Positions 16,507 to 25,299 are shown, numbered from the stretch's first letter. The stretch: 64,000 bases of DNA from Stagnimonas aquatica (GCF_003730135.1 NZ_RJVO01000002.1:124001-188000); one strand, 5' to 3'. Notes: a model not told the origin generated them from the sequence alone. Translations and numbers: made by a program.

Positions 16507-17538
16507 TCAGCTAGGACAGGTCTTCTTCAACGCGGCCACTTGCTCCAGCACCTCCGCGCGCACGACGTCTCGCGGTCGAGCCAGGGGGCCCAATCGCCAT
16601 TTTTTGTATTGGCCGTGCAACGGCTTCAGGCTTTCCTCGAACCACTCAAGCTGTGGAGTTCGGTAGACCACTCGTCTGATGCTCGGCCTAGGCGTCTTAG
16701 CCGCTTCCACCATCCAGTCGCACAAATCCTCCAACTTGTCCTTCGAGGGATTGCCCATTGTCTTCAGCCATTTTCTGGCACTGACGTAGCCAGCCGGGGA
16801 TGGGTCGGGTTCCTGCGTTCGACATCTCGCGACCTCCGCAAAATTCAGGGCCCGCTTTTCCACAAGGCGCAGGCGAATGACTGCCTGAAGAAGCTCTGAC
16901 AGCCCCTCTTTCATGGATTCCGAGGGCCAGAGTTCCTGAGGGGCCGCTAGCATTTCCATCTCTAGGGCCGCTGCTGACGCATGGTCGCGAAGAATTTCCG
17001 ACTCCCTGTACAACAGACACAGCAGCGATAGGGAGGCGATCCTTGGCCACCCCCTCCGCAGAGCACGGAGCTCTCGGCGAAGTTCTACAGCCTCTGGAGG
17101 AACAAATGCGGGTTCTTCTGGGAATGTCCACTGACCAACCGACATGTCATCGGGCGCCACGCGGTAGCACGAGTTTTCCCTGACCAAAACGTCCAACGCT
17201 TCCTGGACCCGTTCCGACGGCATCTGAGGATCTTGAAGCAGCTCCCAAATCGGAGCTTCGAACCAAAGCCGCGCTTCCTCGCAGCCCCCGTCTCGATGCA
17301 CTGCGTGGAAAAGCGTAGCCCCGCCGCGACCACGTTTACCGGCGAAAGACCTTGGTGACGCGCCGTCACGGCGTATTTGGAAGAACAACCGCCGGCGCGC
17401 AGATGACATCACCGCTCCGAATCGTTCGTCCAAAGCGTCGTCAGAAAGCTGGAGCTCAGTCTTTACCAGCCAGCACCACCCCCAGTTCCGAATCCGGGCC
17501 GCGATATCGATTTCCGGACGCCCTCGAGGCCGCTTCAT
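16507..17538 (-). CDS. Hypothetical protein with N-terminal AT-hook-like motif
   Basis: This 343-residue protein is not recognised. It begins MKRPRGRPEID; the RGRP core with basic flanks resembles an AT-hook, a minor-groove DNA-binding motif. The middle is leucine- and arginine-rich and helical. There are no membrane segments and no obvious catalytic motif. Codon use is GC-rich but lower than the host genes to the right. It is divergent from the next small gene and convergent with the HEPN-like gene, so it is probably a stand-alone accessory gene, perhaps part of the Tn7-like element's cargo. Confidence 0.55.
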   Translation of the reverse strand: MKRPRGRPEIDIAARIRNWGWCWLVKTELQLSDDALDERFGAVMSSARRRLFFQIRRDGASPRSFAGKRGRGGATLFHAVHRDGGCEEARLWFEAPIWELLQDPQMPSERVQEALDVLVRENSCYRVAPDDMSVGQWTFPEEPAFVPPEAVELRRELRALRRGWPRIASLSLLCLLYRESEILRDHASAAALEMEMLAAPQELWPSESMKEGLSELLQAVIRLRLVEKRALNFAEVARCRTQEPDPSPAGYVSARKWLKTMGNPSKDKLEDLCDWMVEAAKTPRPSIRRVVYRTPQLEWFEESLKPLHGQYKKWRLGPLARPRDVVRAEVLEQVAALKKTCPS

Positions 17539-17614
17539 GGCTGGAATTCTTGGAGCACTTTAATCGCCTCTTTATGGCGACTAGACCATCCACGCCGTCA
17601 CCAGTCAAATAGAC

Positions 17615-17923
17615 ATGTTTCCCAGGCAAACCGCCAACCCGTCCACCGTGCAAATGAAAAGGAATGAGATCGTGGCTGCAAAACAGACGCTTTCCGGCGA
17701 CGCTCTCGTCGCGGCGCTAGGGTTTTCCAGCGCGCGTTCGTTTCAGCGCGCGAAGCAACAAGGCCGAATCGCGATACCCCTGTACCCAGTTCAGGGACGG
17801 AAAGGGGTCTATGCGTTCGTGGAGGACGTCGAGCGACTGCGGCGCAACCGAGACACTGCGGCAATCAGTGGGCAGGGCGAGACCGAGGAACCGCGAAACA
17901 ATCGACCGAGGAGAGCGCCATGA
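17615..17923 (+). CDS. Small putative DNA-binding protein
   Basis: This is a 102-residue product from the first ATG, or 89 residues from the ATG at 17654. Neither has a strong ribosome site. The central part, GDALVAALGFSSARSFQRAKQQGRI, reads as a helix-turn-helix of the kind in excisionase or MerR-like small regulators. It is followed by a beta-like GRKGVYAFVEDVERL segment and an Arg-rich tail. It points towards tnsA and lies about 290 nt upstream of it, so a regulatory role for the transposition genes is possible but unproven. Confidence 0.45.
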   Translation: MFPRQTANPSTVQMKRNEIVAAKQTLSGDALVAALGFSSARSFQRAKQQGRIAIPLYPVQGRKGVYAFVEDVERLRRNRDTAAISGQGETEEPRNNRPRRAP

Positions 17924-17958
17924 ATCCCAGCTAGAGCACCGCGAGAACCGTGGACCTA

Positions 17959-18180
17959 GCGGACAAGAAAAAGCCCCGACAGCGGTAGGACGCTTATCGA
18001 GGCTTGGTCGAAGAATTTTGCAGGTTCTTCTAAGGCCAGTATCGCGCATCCAGAAAATCCGTCAAGCCCCATCCAGGGGCTGGGACAACTGTGCCGACTT
18101 GCTCCTAAAGGCGTCCACCGCCACCGCCCAAAACGGGCGTTTCCCAGCACACGAAAAACAACTCCGCCTTCTCTGGCGGG
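17959..18180. other. Structured non-coding leader upstream of tnsA
   Basis: Several compact hairpins follow one another. A minus-strand terminator-like stem has 9 bp (AAGCCTCGA/TCGGGGCTT) and a TTTCTTG tail. GAAGAA/TTCTTC comes next, then AGCCCC-ATCC-AGGGGCT, CGCCC-AAAA-CGGGCG followed by TTT, and CCGCC-TTCTCT-GGCGG just before the tnsA ribosome site. No gene with a ribosome site fits here. It could be a transposon-end region, a leader attenuator or a minus-strand small RNA. TnsB-binding repeats matching those at the other side were not found. Confidence 0.4.
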
Positions 18181-18215
18181 CCCTCCCGTGTGCGCTACCA
18201 AGGAGCAAGTCACCC

Positions 18216-18992
18216 ATGACAGATCCATCTGAAATTGCAGTAAGGCCGTCCGGAACAGCGCCGTATCTCCGGGCCGTTGCTGAATGCTTCCATCGACGAC
18301 CCGACGCTGCCGGCATCCTGCAGGGCGTCCGCCCGATGCGCCAAGGCGTTCCCCACACGCGCATCGTGCTTGTCCCCTCCAGCAAGAACGGCGGAACTAT
18401 CGCCTGCGAGGGTCGCCTGGAAGCGGCGCTCGCGAAGAATCTGGAGATCGATCCGTTCGCAGCGCGGTTCCGGGGACAGCCGTTCTCGATGCCCGGCCCC
18501 ATGAGTCGCAAAGTCGTGTGCGATTTCGCCGTGCAGCAGTCCGACGGCATTTACCTGGTCGTTGACGTGAAGCCGAGCGGGCAACTGGCCAGCGCGAGGG
18601 TCGCCGAACGCATGCGTCACGTACGAAGCCTGTTGGCGGATTCCTTCGTGCCACACCGGATCGTCACGGAGCTCGACCTGGAACGTCAGCCAGCCCGCCA
18701 GATTCGCGACCAGCTCTGGAAGGGCGTCGATGCGCCGGTCACCGCGCACCAGCGCGACGGCCTACTCGGCTTCGTTCGCCGCGGCCCGGTGACGGTCGGT
18801 CAGGCCCGCGAGTTCTGCCGATCCGAGCGGCTCCCGGTCTTCGCCATCGAGAAGCTCGTGATCCGCAATTTCCTGTCTTTCGAAATCAATGCCCCTTGGG
18901 GCAGCAAAACCCTTATTGGAGATCGTCATGAAAGCCATTCTTCCGCTCGTGCAGTTTGGGGCTCAGTTCAAGATGTTGTCGTCCGACTATGA
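18216..18992 (+). CDS. tnsA: TnsA endonuclease of a Tn7-like transposon
   Basis: This 258-residue TnsA-like restriction-endonuclease-fold protein makes the 5' nicks that, with TnsB, give cut-and-paste transposition. The catalytic pattern is present: E65 (in CEGRLEAAL), D103 (in VVCDFAV) and D117-V-K119-P. The C-terminal half fits the DNA- and TnsC-interacting domain. The start ATG was chosen for the upstream AAGGAG. The frame is open further upstream, but that part shows no family features. It is the first gene of an operon in which every following gene overlaps or nearly abuts its predecessor. Confidence 0.85.
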   Translation: MTDPSEIAVRPSGTAPYLRAVAECFHRRPDAAGILQGVRPMRQGVPHTRIVLVPSSKNGGTIACEGRLEAALAKNLEIDPFAARFRGQPFSMPGPMSRKVVCDFAVQQSDGIYLVVDVKPSGQLASARVAERMRHVRSLLADSFVPHRIVTELDLERQPARQIRDQLWKGVDAPVTAHQRDGLLGFVRRGPVTVGQAREFCRSERLPVFAIEKLVIRNFLSFEINAPWGSKTLIGDRHESHSSARAVWGSVQDVVVRL

Positions 18993-20262
18993 GGTGGTGC
19001 ACGTCGGCAAGGATCAACTCCGCATTACACCGATGCAGGGTGGGCCGACGCGCGTCATGAAATTCGAGACCCTTAGCGAGCTGGTTGAGCAGGGTCAAAT
19101 CAAGGCCGAATACACACCGCCGTCTGCCTCCGATCCGCTCGGCGAAGGCCTCTACTCCGGTTTGACCGAAGCACAGCTGGAGCAGCTCAAGCGGAGACTG
19201 CACTACGTGCACGGTGTTTACCGCGCCAACGAGAATCCGTGCTCGCAGAAGGAAATCCGAGCGCAGATTCCGGAACTCGCCAAGCGCCTCAGCGACCAGG
19301 ATCCTCCGGGCGCATCCACGATCGCAAGCTGGGTGAAGCTATGGCTCGATGGCGGCCGCAGGGATGCCGCCCTGATGCCTAGCATCAAGCCGTCGCGCGC
19401 CGTCAGCAGTCTCGATCCTGATGTCGACCGGATCGTTTCGGAGTCGATCCAGCAGGTCTACATGACCCGCCAGCGGAACTCGATGAAGGCGGTGTGCGCC
19501 GATGTCCATCTCCGCATCACTCAGTACAACGAGCATTCGGCAGCTCAGCTAGAAGCTCCGTCGGCAGAGACCATTCGACGAATCATCCAGCGGATTGACC
19601 TCTACGCCCGCAACAAGGAGCGCTATGGCACGGCCTACGCGCGACGTCGACATCGTGCGGTGGGCCGGGCGTTCAGTGCCATTTCAATTCTGGACCTCGC
19701 CATGGCCGACGGGCAGATCATGGACATCATCGTCGTGGATGCCGACGGCCAGGACATCGGGCGCCCCTTCATCACGGTGATCATCGACGTCTACTCACGC
19801 TGTGTACTGGCGGCGCACGTCAGTCTGGCTCCATTCAGCGGTGCCACGCTGCTCAAGACCATGGCCGAAGCCGTGGTGGCGAACGGAAAGGAGCCCAGGG
19901 GAATCATGAGCACCCTGATCGTCGACAACGGCTCCGACTACCGTCACGCCGGCTTCGTCCGTTTCTGCTCCCAACAGAACATCGTGGTCGAGCCGTGTCC
20001 CCCGAGGTCCCCGAACGGCAAGGCCATCGTTGAACGGTTTTTCAGGACTCTGAATCAGGGGCTGATCCACAAGTTTCCCGGCACGACCTTCTCCAATCCG
20101 ACCTCACGCGGTGACTACGCATCGCAGACGTTCGCGCGGATGACGATCGACGACATCCGCAAGCACGTGAAAGTCTGGATCCACGACGTCTACCACCTCG
20201 AAATCCACCGTGGCATCTGTCGGGCCCCGATCGATGTGTGGTCGGAAGGGCTCAACGCATGA
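18928..20262 (+). CDS. tnsB: TnsB-like transposase, catalytic protein (DDE), lacking the C-terminal domain
   Basis: This 444-residue protein carries N-terminal helix-turn-helix regions and an RNase H-like rve core: D261 (in MADGQIMD), D333 (in LIVDNGSDY) and E369 (in GKAIVERFF), a D-35-E spacing. TnsB/TniA cuts the 3' ends and joins them to the target. Full TnsB/TniA proteins continue with a Mu-transposase-type C-terminal beta-barrel. Here the frame stops at WSEGLNA, exactly where that domain should begin, and the missing domain is encoded by the next gene. The preferred ATG follows a GGAG site and lies 65 nt inside the tnsA end. It is the defining gene of the element. Confidence 0.85.
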   Translation: MKAILPLVQFGAQFKMLSSDYEVVHVGKDQLRITPMQGGPTRVMKFETLSELVEQGQIKAEYTPPSASDPLGEGLYSGLTEAQLEQLKRRLHYVHGVYRANENPCSQKEIRAQIPELAKRLSDQDPPGASTIASWVKLWLDGGRRDAALMPSIKPSRAVSSLDPDVDRIVSESIQQVYMTRQRNSMKAVCADVHLRITQYNEHSAAQLEAPSAETIRRIIQRIDLYARNKERYGTAYARRRHRAVGRAFSAISILDLAMADGQIMDIIVVDADGQDIGRPFITVIIDVYSRCVLAAHVSLAPFSGATLLKTMAEAVVANGKEPRGIMSTLIVDNGSDYRHAGFVRFCSQQNIVVEPCPPRSPNGKAIVERFFRTLNQGLIHKFPGTTFSNPTSRGDYASQTFARMTIDDIRKHVKVWIHDVYHLEIHRGICRAPIDVWSEGLNA

Positions 20263-21092
20263 AAGTCCCGATTCGAACCCTGTCTGCCAAGGACGCGGAG
20301 ATCCTGGCACGGTCCTCTGTTAGCGCTGTGGTCAGCAAAGGCTATGTCGAACGACATGGCCTTCGCTGGAGATCCCACGCGCTGAGGGAATGGGAGCTGC
20401 GTCGGCGGAACCGAAATCAATCACGCGCAGTCGAGCTGTTGATCGACGAACTCGATCTGACCGTCGTCTACGTTGTTCTTCCAGCCGAGGAGGGGATCCC
20501 GTCCGTGAAGCTACGAGCGGAGTCGACGCAGCCGATGTACACGCAGTACCTGTCGCTTTACGAGCACCAGAAGTTGAAGGCCGTGCTCAAGGAGAAACAC
20601 CTTCAGTGCCGACTGGAGCGAATGGCCGACACCGAGCTCTATCGATTAAGGCTGGAGTACTACGCCCTTCTAGGGCGGCAGGAAGACCCGATCTCTGCAC
20701 GGCGCCTCGAGAAGATTCGGGACGAGCTCGCAGCTCGCCGCAATGAAAGTGGCAGGTCGGAACCGCCTGACATGCTTGCCTCAGAGGAACCCGAGACAGT
20801 ACTCGGTGAGGCTCGATCTCCGGACGGGATGGCCGATGCGAATCCGGAGAAGCCACCCAGCAGGAAGAAACGCGGCAGACCCCGAAATCCAGCCGGCGGA
20901 GCGGCTCCGTCGCCGCCACCGTCTGCCGACCCATCTGTTACCGACCCGCCTGTCGAAGCACCTCTGCCGGCCAGTGCTGCTCCCGAGCCTGACGCACCTG
21001 CCCCGGCGACCTCTACGTTTTCGAGCGCCACGCGCGGCGTGAAGGCCAACCCCAGCTTTTCATCTTTGTCTATTCGGAGAACTCCGCGATGA
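20259..21092 (+). CDS. Separate TnsB C-terminal domain protein (Mu-C-like barrel, AT-hook, basic tail)
   Basis: The 277 residues start with IRTLSAKDAEIL and a charged HALREWELRRR block. The strand pattern LDLTVVYVVLP follows, which matches the Mu-transposase C-terminal barrel that follows the catalytic core in intact TnsB/TniA proteins. A helical region, an AT-hook-like KKRGRPRNP (203-211), a Pro/Ala-rich linker and a short basic tail ending SIRRTPR follow. TnsB C-terminal tails contact TnsC in studied elements. The start ATG overlaps the tnsB stop as ATGA and has GGAAGGG 8 nt upstream. That supports genuine reinitiation rather than a sequencing error. The frame is shifted by -1 relative to tnsB. 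Confidence 0.7.
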   Translation: MKVPIRTLSAKDAEILARSSVSAVVSKGYVERHGLRWRSHALREWELRRRNRNQSRAVELLIDELDLTVVYVVLPAEEGIPSVKLRAESTQPMYTQYLSLYEHQKLKAVLKEKHLQCRLERMADTELYRLRLEYYALLGRQEDPISARRLEKIRDELAARRNESGRSEPPDMLASEEPETVLGEARSPDGMADANPEKPPSRKKRGRPRNPAGGAAPSPPPSADPSVTDPPVEAPLPASAAPEPDAPAPATSTFSSATRGVKANPSFSSLSIRRTPR

Positions 21093-22153
21093 ATACCTAC
21101 GACACCACCACGCTGTCTCCGGACTGCGCCGCCGCAAACGATCTTCCGCCCAACGAAGCCCTGCTTCTGGAGCGTTTGAGTTCAGCCGTCATCAATCACC
21201 CTGAAATGGCGCACGCCTCCCGGTTGGTCGATAGCGTCATCGCGATGAATCGCCACTACTCCGAGCCCCGCCACCTGCTGGTCATTGGGGATTCGGGCTG
21301 CGGAAAATCGACATTGTGCGACCTGATCGAGAATCGGTATGGGACTTTCGACCAGGAGTTCCGTCTGGGCGTACAACGTAATGTCGGCGCGCTCATGACC
21401 TCGGTGCCGAGCCCCGTGACCCCGCGGTCCATGGCGATCCAGATGCTTCGCAGCATGGGAATCACCCGCAGACTCAATCAGCCGACCCAGGCACTTACCG
21501 AAGAACTGATCGAGCAGTTCAGGCAGTGCGACGTACGGGTTGTCGTCCTCGACGAGTTCCAACACCTGCTGTCGGTCGGTGAAGGCGGGGAAAAGCAGGC
21601 CCCTAAACAGTTGAGGCAGGTCCAGGACTGGATCAAGACGCTGATCGTGAAGTCCGGAGTGAGTTTCATCCTGTTGGGCCTGCCGTCGTCCACCGCGCTA
21701 CTGCTGGCCGAGGATCAGATGTCACGGCGGTTCAACCAGATTTTTCGGCTGCGCGCGTTCCCGATGCCCGCCGCGAAAAAGCCCAGCACGATCGGTGCCT
21801 TTGTCGGCGACCTCCTGTTCTGTGCCGTCAATGAGCTGAGCTTCTTCGACGATGCCGTGTCGTTCGAGGATCAGTCCTACAACGCTCTGCGAATACATCT
21901 GGCAACCGGTGGGGTTCCAGGCCCGATCAAGGATCTGGTGATCAACGCGGCACGACACGCTCTGGTGCGAGGCGACCGGATCATCACGCTGGCTCACTTC
22001 GCGTCGGCCTACGAGTCGGTCAGTAGAAGCCTCGAAACGCAAAACGAAGTGCGCAGGGAGAACGGAGAGCCAGGCCTGCCCACCTCAGTCATCAACCCTT
22101 TCACCGCGCCGGAGCAGTGGGTGCTCTCGCAGGCGTATCAGAAGGCGGCCTGA
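21089..22153 (+). CDS. tnsC: TnsC/TniB-like AAA+ ATPase
   Basis: This 354-residue AAA+ regulator has Walker A GDSGCGKST at 67-75 and Walker B VVVLDEF at 151-157. RRFNQIFRLRAF carries the arginine residues expected near sensor 2. The length and the conserved QHL after Walker B fit the TniB/TnsC group. The role in the family is to link the target selector (TniQ) to the TnsAB transposase and to impose target immunity. It starts by an ATGA overlap with the upstream gene and ends one base before tniQ, so translation of all five genes is chained. Confidence 0.88.
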   Translation: MNTYDTTTLSPDCAAANDLPPNEALLLERLSSAVINHPEMAHASRLVDSVIAMNRHYSEPRHLLVIGDSGCGKSTLCDLIENRYGTFDQEFRLGVQRNVGALMTSVPSPVTPRSMAIQMLRSMGITRRLNQPTQALTEELIEQFRQCDVRVVVLDEFQHLLSVGEGGEKQAPKQLRQVQDWIKTLIVKSGVSFILLGLPSSTALLLAEDQMSRRFNQIFRLRAFPMPAAKKPSTIGAFVGDLLFCAVNELSFFDDAVSFEDQSYNALRIHLATGGVPGPIKDLVINAARHALVRGDRIITLAHFASAYESVSRSLETQNEVRRENGEPGLPTSVINPFTAPEQWVLSQAYQKAA

Positions 22154-22154
22154 G

Positions 22155-24251
22155 ATGATCGCCCACCTTCCCTTCAGACCCCGCGCTCAAGCGGGGGAGT
22201 CTCCTCTCAGCCTCTTGCGGCGCGCTGCACACGGCAATGGCGTTCGGTCGACGCTGGGCTTCGCGGTCAGCCTCAATCCGGAGATCGACTACGCCGAGAC
22301 CGCGCTCGGGACACTGGCACGCAACCCGGAGCTGTTCCGGAACACATGTCTGGCGGTCGGCATCGCAGCGGCTGATATCGAATCAACGGTCTACCGTCGA
22401 GTCGGCGCCGGCGGTCGCGACCAACTCATCTGGAATGGACTTCGAGTTCCGGTCGGCGGATTGAGCTTCCGGCGTGCAAAAACCTGCATCACCTGCCTTC
22501 AGGAACAGGGCTACTCGGCAAGTGAGTGGGATCACCGCGCCGCAGCCGCATGTGCCCGACACGAAGTCTTGTTGATGGATGCCTGTCCGCTGTGTCGTGC
22601 GGCGTGGACTCACGATCGAGGAGCCTTGGCGTGCCGGTGCCCGGCCGAGCAAGTTCAGGCCTTGGCGATTCCCACTCCCACTCCGGCCGCCACGCTGTTG
22701 CATCGATTGATCGCCGCCAGCGATCAGGTCGGGCTGTCGCTGCTCGGGTGCGTCGAGCAGGTACTAACCTGGTGGCAACGTCTCGGGCTCAGCCTGGAGC
22801 CGCTTTCGAGAGCTGTGGCGTTGGAGAGGCTGTTCACGGGCCGATGGCCAGAGTCGCCTCCAATGGCAGATGGCGCTGACAGCAAACGGCTTCATCCACG
22901 CGTTGCCTTGGCGCCTCTTCTCACCAGCCCGCATCCGGCAGGCAGAGACCTGGCGGCAAAGCTGCTGGAGAAGGATGTCCCTCACCTAGTGGGCGCTCAT
23001 CTCGATGCCGTGATGAGCGCCAGTGACGCCATGGCAGTCCTAGGCCTGAGGAGGGTGCCTTTCGGCAAGCTGGTTCGTGATCGGCATTTGGTGCCGAGAT
23101 TGGGTGTTTTCGCGGTCTCCGATCTCGATCAACTGCTGTGGTCGACTCAAGGGGCTCATGCGCCGAGCCAGGACCTGGTCTCGATTCAACAGCTTCGTAC
23201 CGGGAAGCATCGACTGTCGCTATCCGCGATCGTCGGTGAGATACATGCCGGAGGGATCAAAGCCTATCACTGTCCGGTTAATCGGGGTCTCGAGGGCCTG
23301 CAGGTACAGGATCCGTCAAAAGCCAAAGCGCCCGGCAGATTTCCGGAGTTCGGGCTGAAGGAGGTGGCGCTGCATCTCGGCGTGCATACGGAGTGCGTCC
23401 GGAGCCTAGTTCGGACTGGGCTGCTCAGCGCCAGTCGTGACATCAGTGCCGCCGGCGTGAGGTGGACCTTCGAGCCAGAAGCGGTCGCCCAGTTCGAAAA
23501 CACCTACGTCTTCGCCTCCGTCCTCGCCAAGGCACACGCCGCACCTGTGACGACGTTCGCAAGCCGCATCCGATCGGCGGGCATCGCTCCGGCGAGTGGG
23601 CCGGACATGGACGGTGGCCTGACGTACGTCTTTCGGCGGGCGGAGATTGCCGGCCTGGACTTCAACCGGATCGCGACAGGTGACTACGTGTCCCCGGCCG
23701 GAAGGCGGCCTCTTTCAACCCGGCGGCGGAAGCAGACGTTGGGCTGGGCCGGGGCCGCCCGAACGCTGGGCCTGTCATCCCAACAGCTTCGCGTCGCTGC
23801 GGCGGATGGATGGATTGATCTCTCGGGCTGCGCGAGCGACGCCCGAAGGTTCATCGAGGAGGACGTGCACGCCATTTGTGATCGAGTGACTCAGGACCAC
23901 CTGCCGCTGCTGGCCGCAGCGTCACGGCTGAGTCAGACACCTTCCCAGTTTCGAAAAACCTGGGTGGACACCGGTTTGATATCAGTCCGGCGGCTCGGCG
24001 ATCGGGACTTGGTACCGCTGGCCGACCTCGAAAGCCTGCAGGCCCTCTGGGAACAACTCGCGACAGGATCGGAAATCGGTCGGCTCACGGGGCGTCACCG
24101 TACGCTCTGCTCCAACTTGGAGAAGATTGGTCAGCTTCGGCCGGTCCGGGTGATCGGCACGGGCACACGCAAGGTAAAGCTGTACTCGCGGGCCGCCGAG
24201 GCCTTCGCGCGCTTCCTGCCGGCGAATCCAGCGATAGCCGATACCGCGTGA
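22155..24251 (+). CDS. tniQ: TniQ/TnsD-family target selector
   Basis: This 698-residue protein opens with the TniQ-type LPFRPRAQAGESPLSLLRRAA. Zinc ligands follow: C111-x2-C114, C133-x2-H136, C144-x2-C147 and C160-x-C162. The long C-terminal part has at least four helix-turn-helix-like units, for example around ALHLGVHTECVRSLV and RLSQTPSQFRKTW. Such long TniQ proteins resemble TnsD, which recognises a specific chromosomal site. No Cas genes or CRISPR repeats are present in the window, so protein-directed targeting is likely. The operon terminator follows about 115 nt later. Confidence 0.85.
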   Translation: MIAHLPFRPRAQAGESPLSLLRRAAHGNGVRSTLGFAVSLNPEIDYAETALGTLARNPELFRNTCLAVGIAAADIESTVYRRVGAGGRDQLIWNGLRVPVGGLSFRRAKTCITCLQEQGYSASEWDHRAAAACARHEVLLMDACPLCRAAWTHDRGALACRCPAEQVQALAIPTPTPAATLLHRLIAASDQVGLSLLGCVEQVLTWWQRLGLSLEPLSRAVALERLFTGRWPESPPMADGADSKRLHPRVALAPLLTSPHPAGRDLAAKLLEKDVPHLVGAHLDAVMSASDAMAVLGLRRVPFGKLVRDRHLVPRLGVFAVSDLDQLLWSTQGAHAPSQDLVSIQQLRTGKHRLSLSAIVGEIHAGGIKAYHCPVNRGLEGLQVQDPSKAKAPGRFPEFGLKEVALHLGVHTECVRSLVRTGLLSASRDISAAGVRWTFEPEAVAQFENTYVFASVLAKAHAAPVTTFASRIRSAGIAPASGPDMDGGLTYVFRRAEIAGLDFNRIATGDYVSPAGRRPLSTRRRKQTLGWAGAARTLGLSSQQLRVAAADGWIDLSGCASDARRFIEEDVHAICDRVTQDHLPLLAAASRLSQTPSQFRKTWVDTGLISVRRLGDRDLVPLADLESLQALWEQLATGSEIGRLTGRHRTLCSNLEKIGQLRPVRVIGTGTRKVKLYSRAAEAFARFLPANPAIADTA

Positions 24252-24367
24252 TGCAATCCCCAGATCAGCGCCATGCCTTAACGGGGTAAACACGGAGAGG
24301 CATTCCGAGATTCGCTGCGCGCCCACGTCCAAACCGCGAGGCATCTGAAGGTATCCCTGCGTGCCCG

Positions 24368-24404
24368 AAGCTCGGCCAAGTCGTCACTTGGCCGAGCTTT
24401 TTTT
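24368..24404 (+). terminator. Rho-independent terminator of the tns operon
   Basis: A 13-bp perfect stem (AAGCTCGGCCAAG/CTTGGCCGAGCTT) with a TCGTCA loop runs into a T tract. It is the first terminator after tniQ. Confidence 0.9.
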
Positions 24405-24421
24405 GCTGGTCCGGCTGGCGC

Positions 24422-24528
24422 CGAATCCAGAAATTACGTCCATCTCGCCGGGCGCGAATCTGAATGTAGCGGCCACCTTTTCCGGCGTTTCCTCGTCCCG
24501 CGAATCTGGCCTTAGCAGTCATTTCCGG
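24422..24528. repeat. Three diverged direct repeats, possible TnsB-binding sites of one transposon end
   Basis: Three imperfect copies of about 28-31 nt start at 24422, 24455 and 24501. Each begins CGAATC(C/T) and ends in CCGG, with a partly shared middle (TAGCGGCCA / TAGCAGTCA in the last two). Irregularly spaced repeats of this size are how Tn7-like ends bind TnsB. They lie beyond the tns operon terminator, the place expected for an end in an element with little cargo on that side. A matching inverted set at the other side was not found, so this is tentative. The remaining bases up to the next gene show nothing else. Confidence 0.4.
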
Positions 24529-24687
24529 GGCCTATTGCCGGATTTGCAGGCTCAACCGATCTGGGGCACCAATTCGCATATTCGCAAGGCCATGATTTTG
24601 TTGAAGGCCCTTACAGGGAGAGAAAAGCCCCTACGCAAATATCATCCCCATGGACCCGCCTTGTAAAAGAACCAAAGCGGGGCTTGG

Positions 24688-25299
24688 ATGTACCACCTGC
24701 AAATTAATATAGACATTGGCGACCTCGCTGCTTGGGTCCAAGCAATTGGATCTGTAGTAGCGCTTGTAATAAGCATCTGGATTTATGTCGCGTCGCAACG
24801 AAAAGAATTAGCGTTTCGGATAAGCGCCGATCTTATGCAGCGTCAAGATCGGCGAATCCAGCAATGGGTGCATGCACGGAAACTGGTTCTCACCCGCCAA
24901 ACCGATCTGAACTTGCTTGAGCAAAGTTTGCGGAAAATCGAGGCAGGAGCTTCAAGTGCACTTGCTGGCGCGACTTGGGAACCCATTGAGCTATTGGGAC
25001 TGAACGCGCTGGAGAATCAAATTCCCGATGCCATCCACCTACGCTCTGATAGAGCAGACGCCTACCTAGGCCTCATTTACATCTGCCGTCATCTCGAAGT
25101 CAGAATTGCCAATCTGGCTGCAGCGGACTGGTTCGCCATCACCGAGCCAGAGCTCACTGCCATCAAAAATCTCGCAAATGCCTCGCTTAAAGCTCTAGAG
25201 ACTGTGAGCGATACATTTCGTCGAATACAAAAGAACGGAATCCCAACGGTAATGATTTATTACCCACCGGGACAACAAACTTTTGATGAGCCGTACTAG
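24688..25299 (+). CDS. Hypothetical membrane-anchored protein
   Basis: This 203-residue protein has one N-terminal transmembrane helix (WVQAIGSVVALVISIWIYVA) followed by a basic RKEL and a cytoplasmic, mostly helical domain of about 165 residues. No family is recognised. The layout, a short N-terminal helix, TM segment and soluble tail, is common in small accessory proteins of islands. It is A+T-richer than the tns genes, with no close neighbour on the same strand upstream, and is probably cargo or a remnant next to the element. Confidence 0.6.
   Translation: MYHLQINIDIGDLAAWVQAIGSVVALVISIWIYVASQRKELAFRISADLMQRQDRRIQQWVHARKLVLTRQTDLNLLEQSLRKIEAGASSALAGATWEPIELLGLNALENQIPDAIHLRSDRADAYLGLIYICRHLEVRIANLAAADWFAITEPELTAIKNLANASLKALETVSDTFRRIQKNGIPTVMIYYPPGQQTFDEPY

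Noticed and set aside
17811-18215. N-terminal extension of the tnsA frame
   Set aside because: It is open by chance. It runs through hairpins and lacks family similarity, while the internal ATG has an AAGGAG site and matches TnsA length.
17924-18215. Matching second transposon end upstream of tnsA
   Set aside because: I looked for inverted copies of the 24.4-kb repeats and for TGT/ACA termini and found no convincing match.
20250-20265. Sequencing error or frameshift as the cause of the tnsB split
   Set aside because: Considered but not preferred: the junction is a precise ATGA with a good ribosome site at the domain border. It cannot be fully excluded without raw reads.
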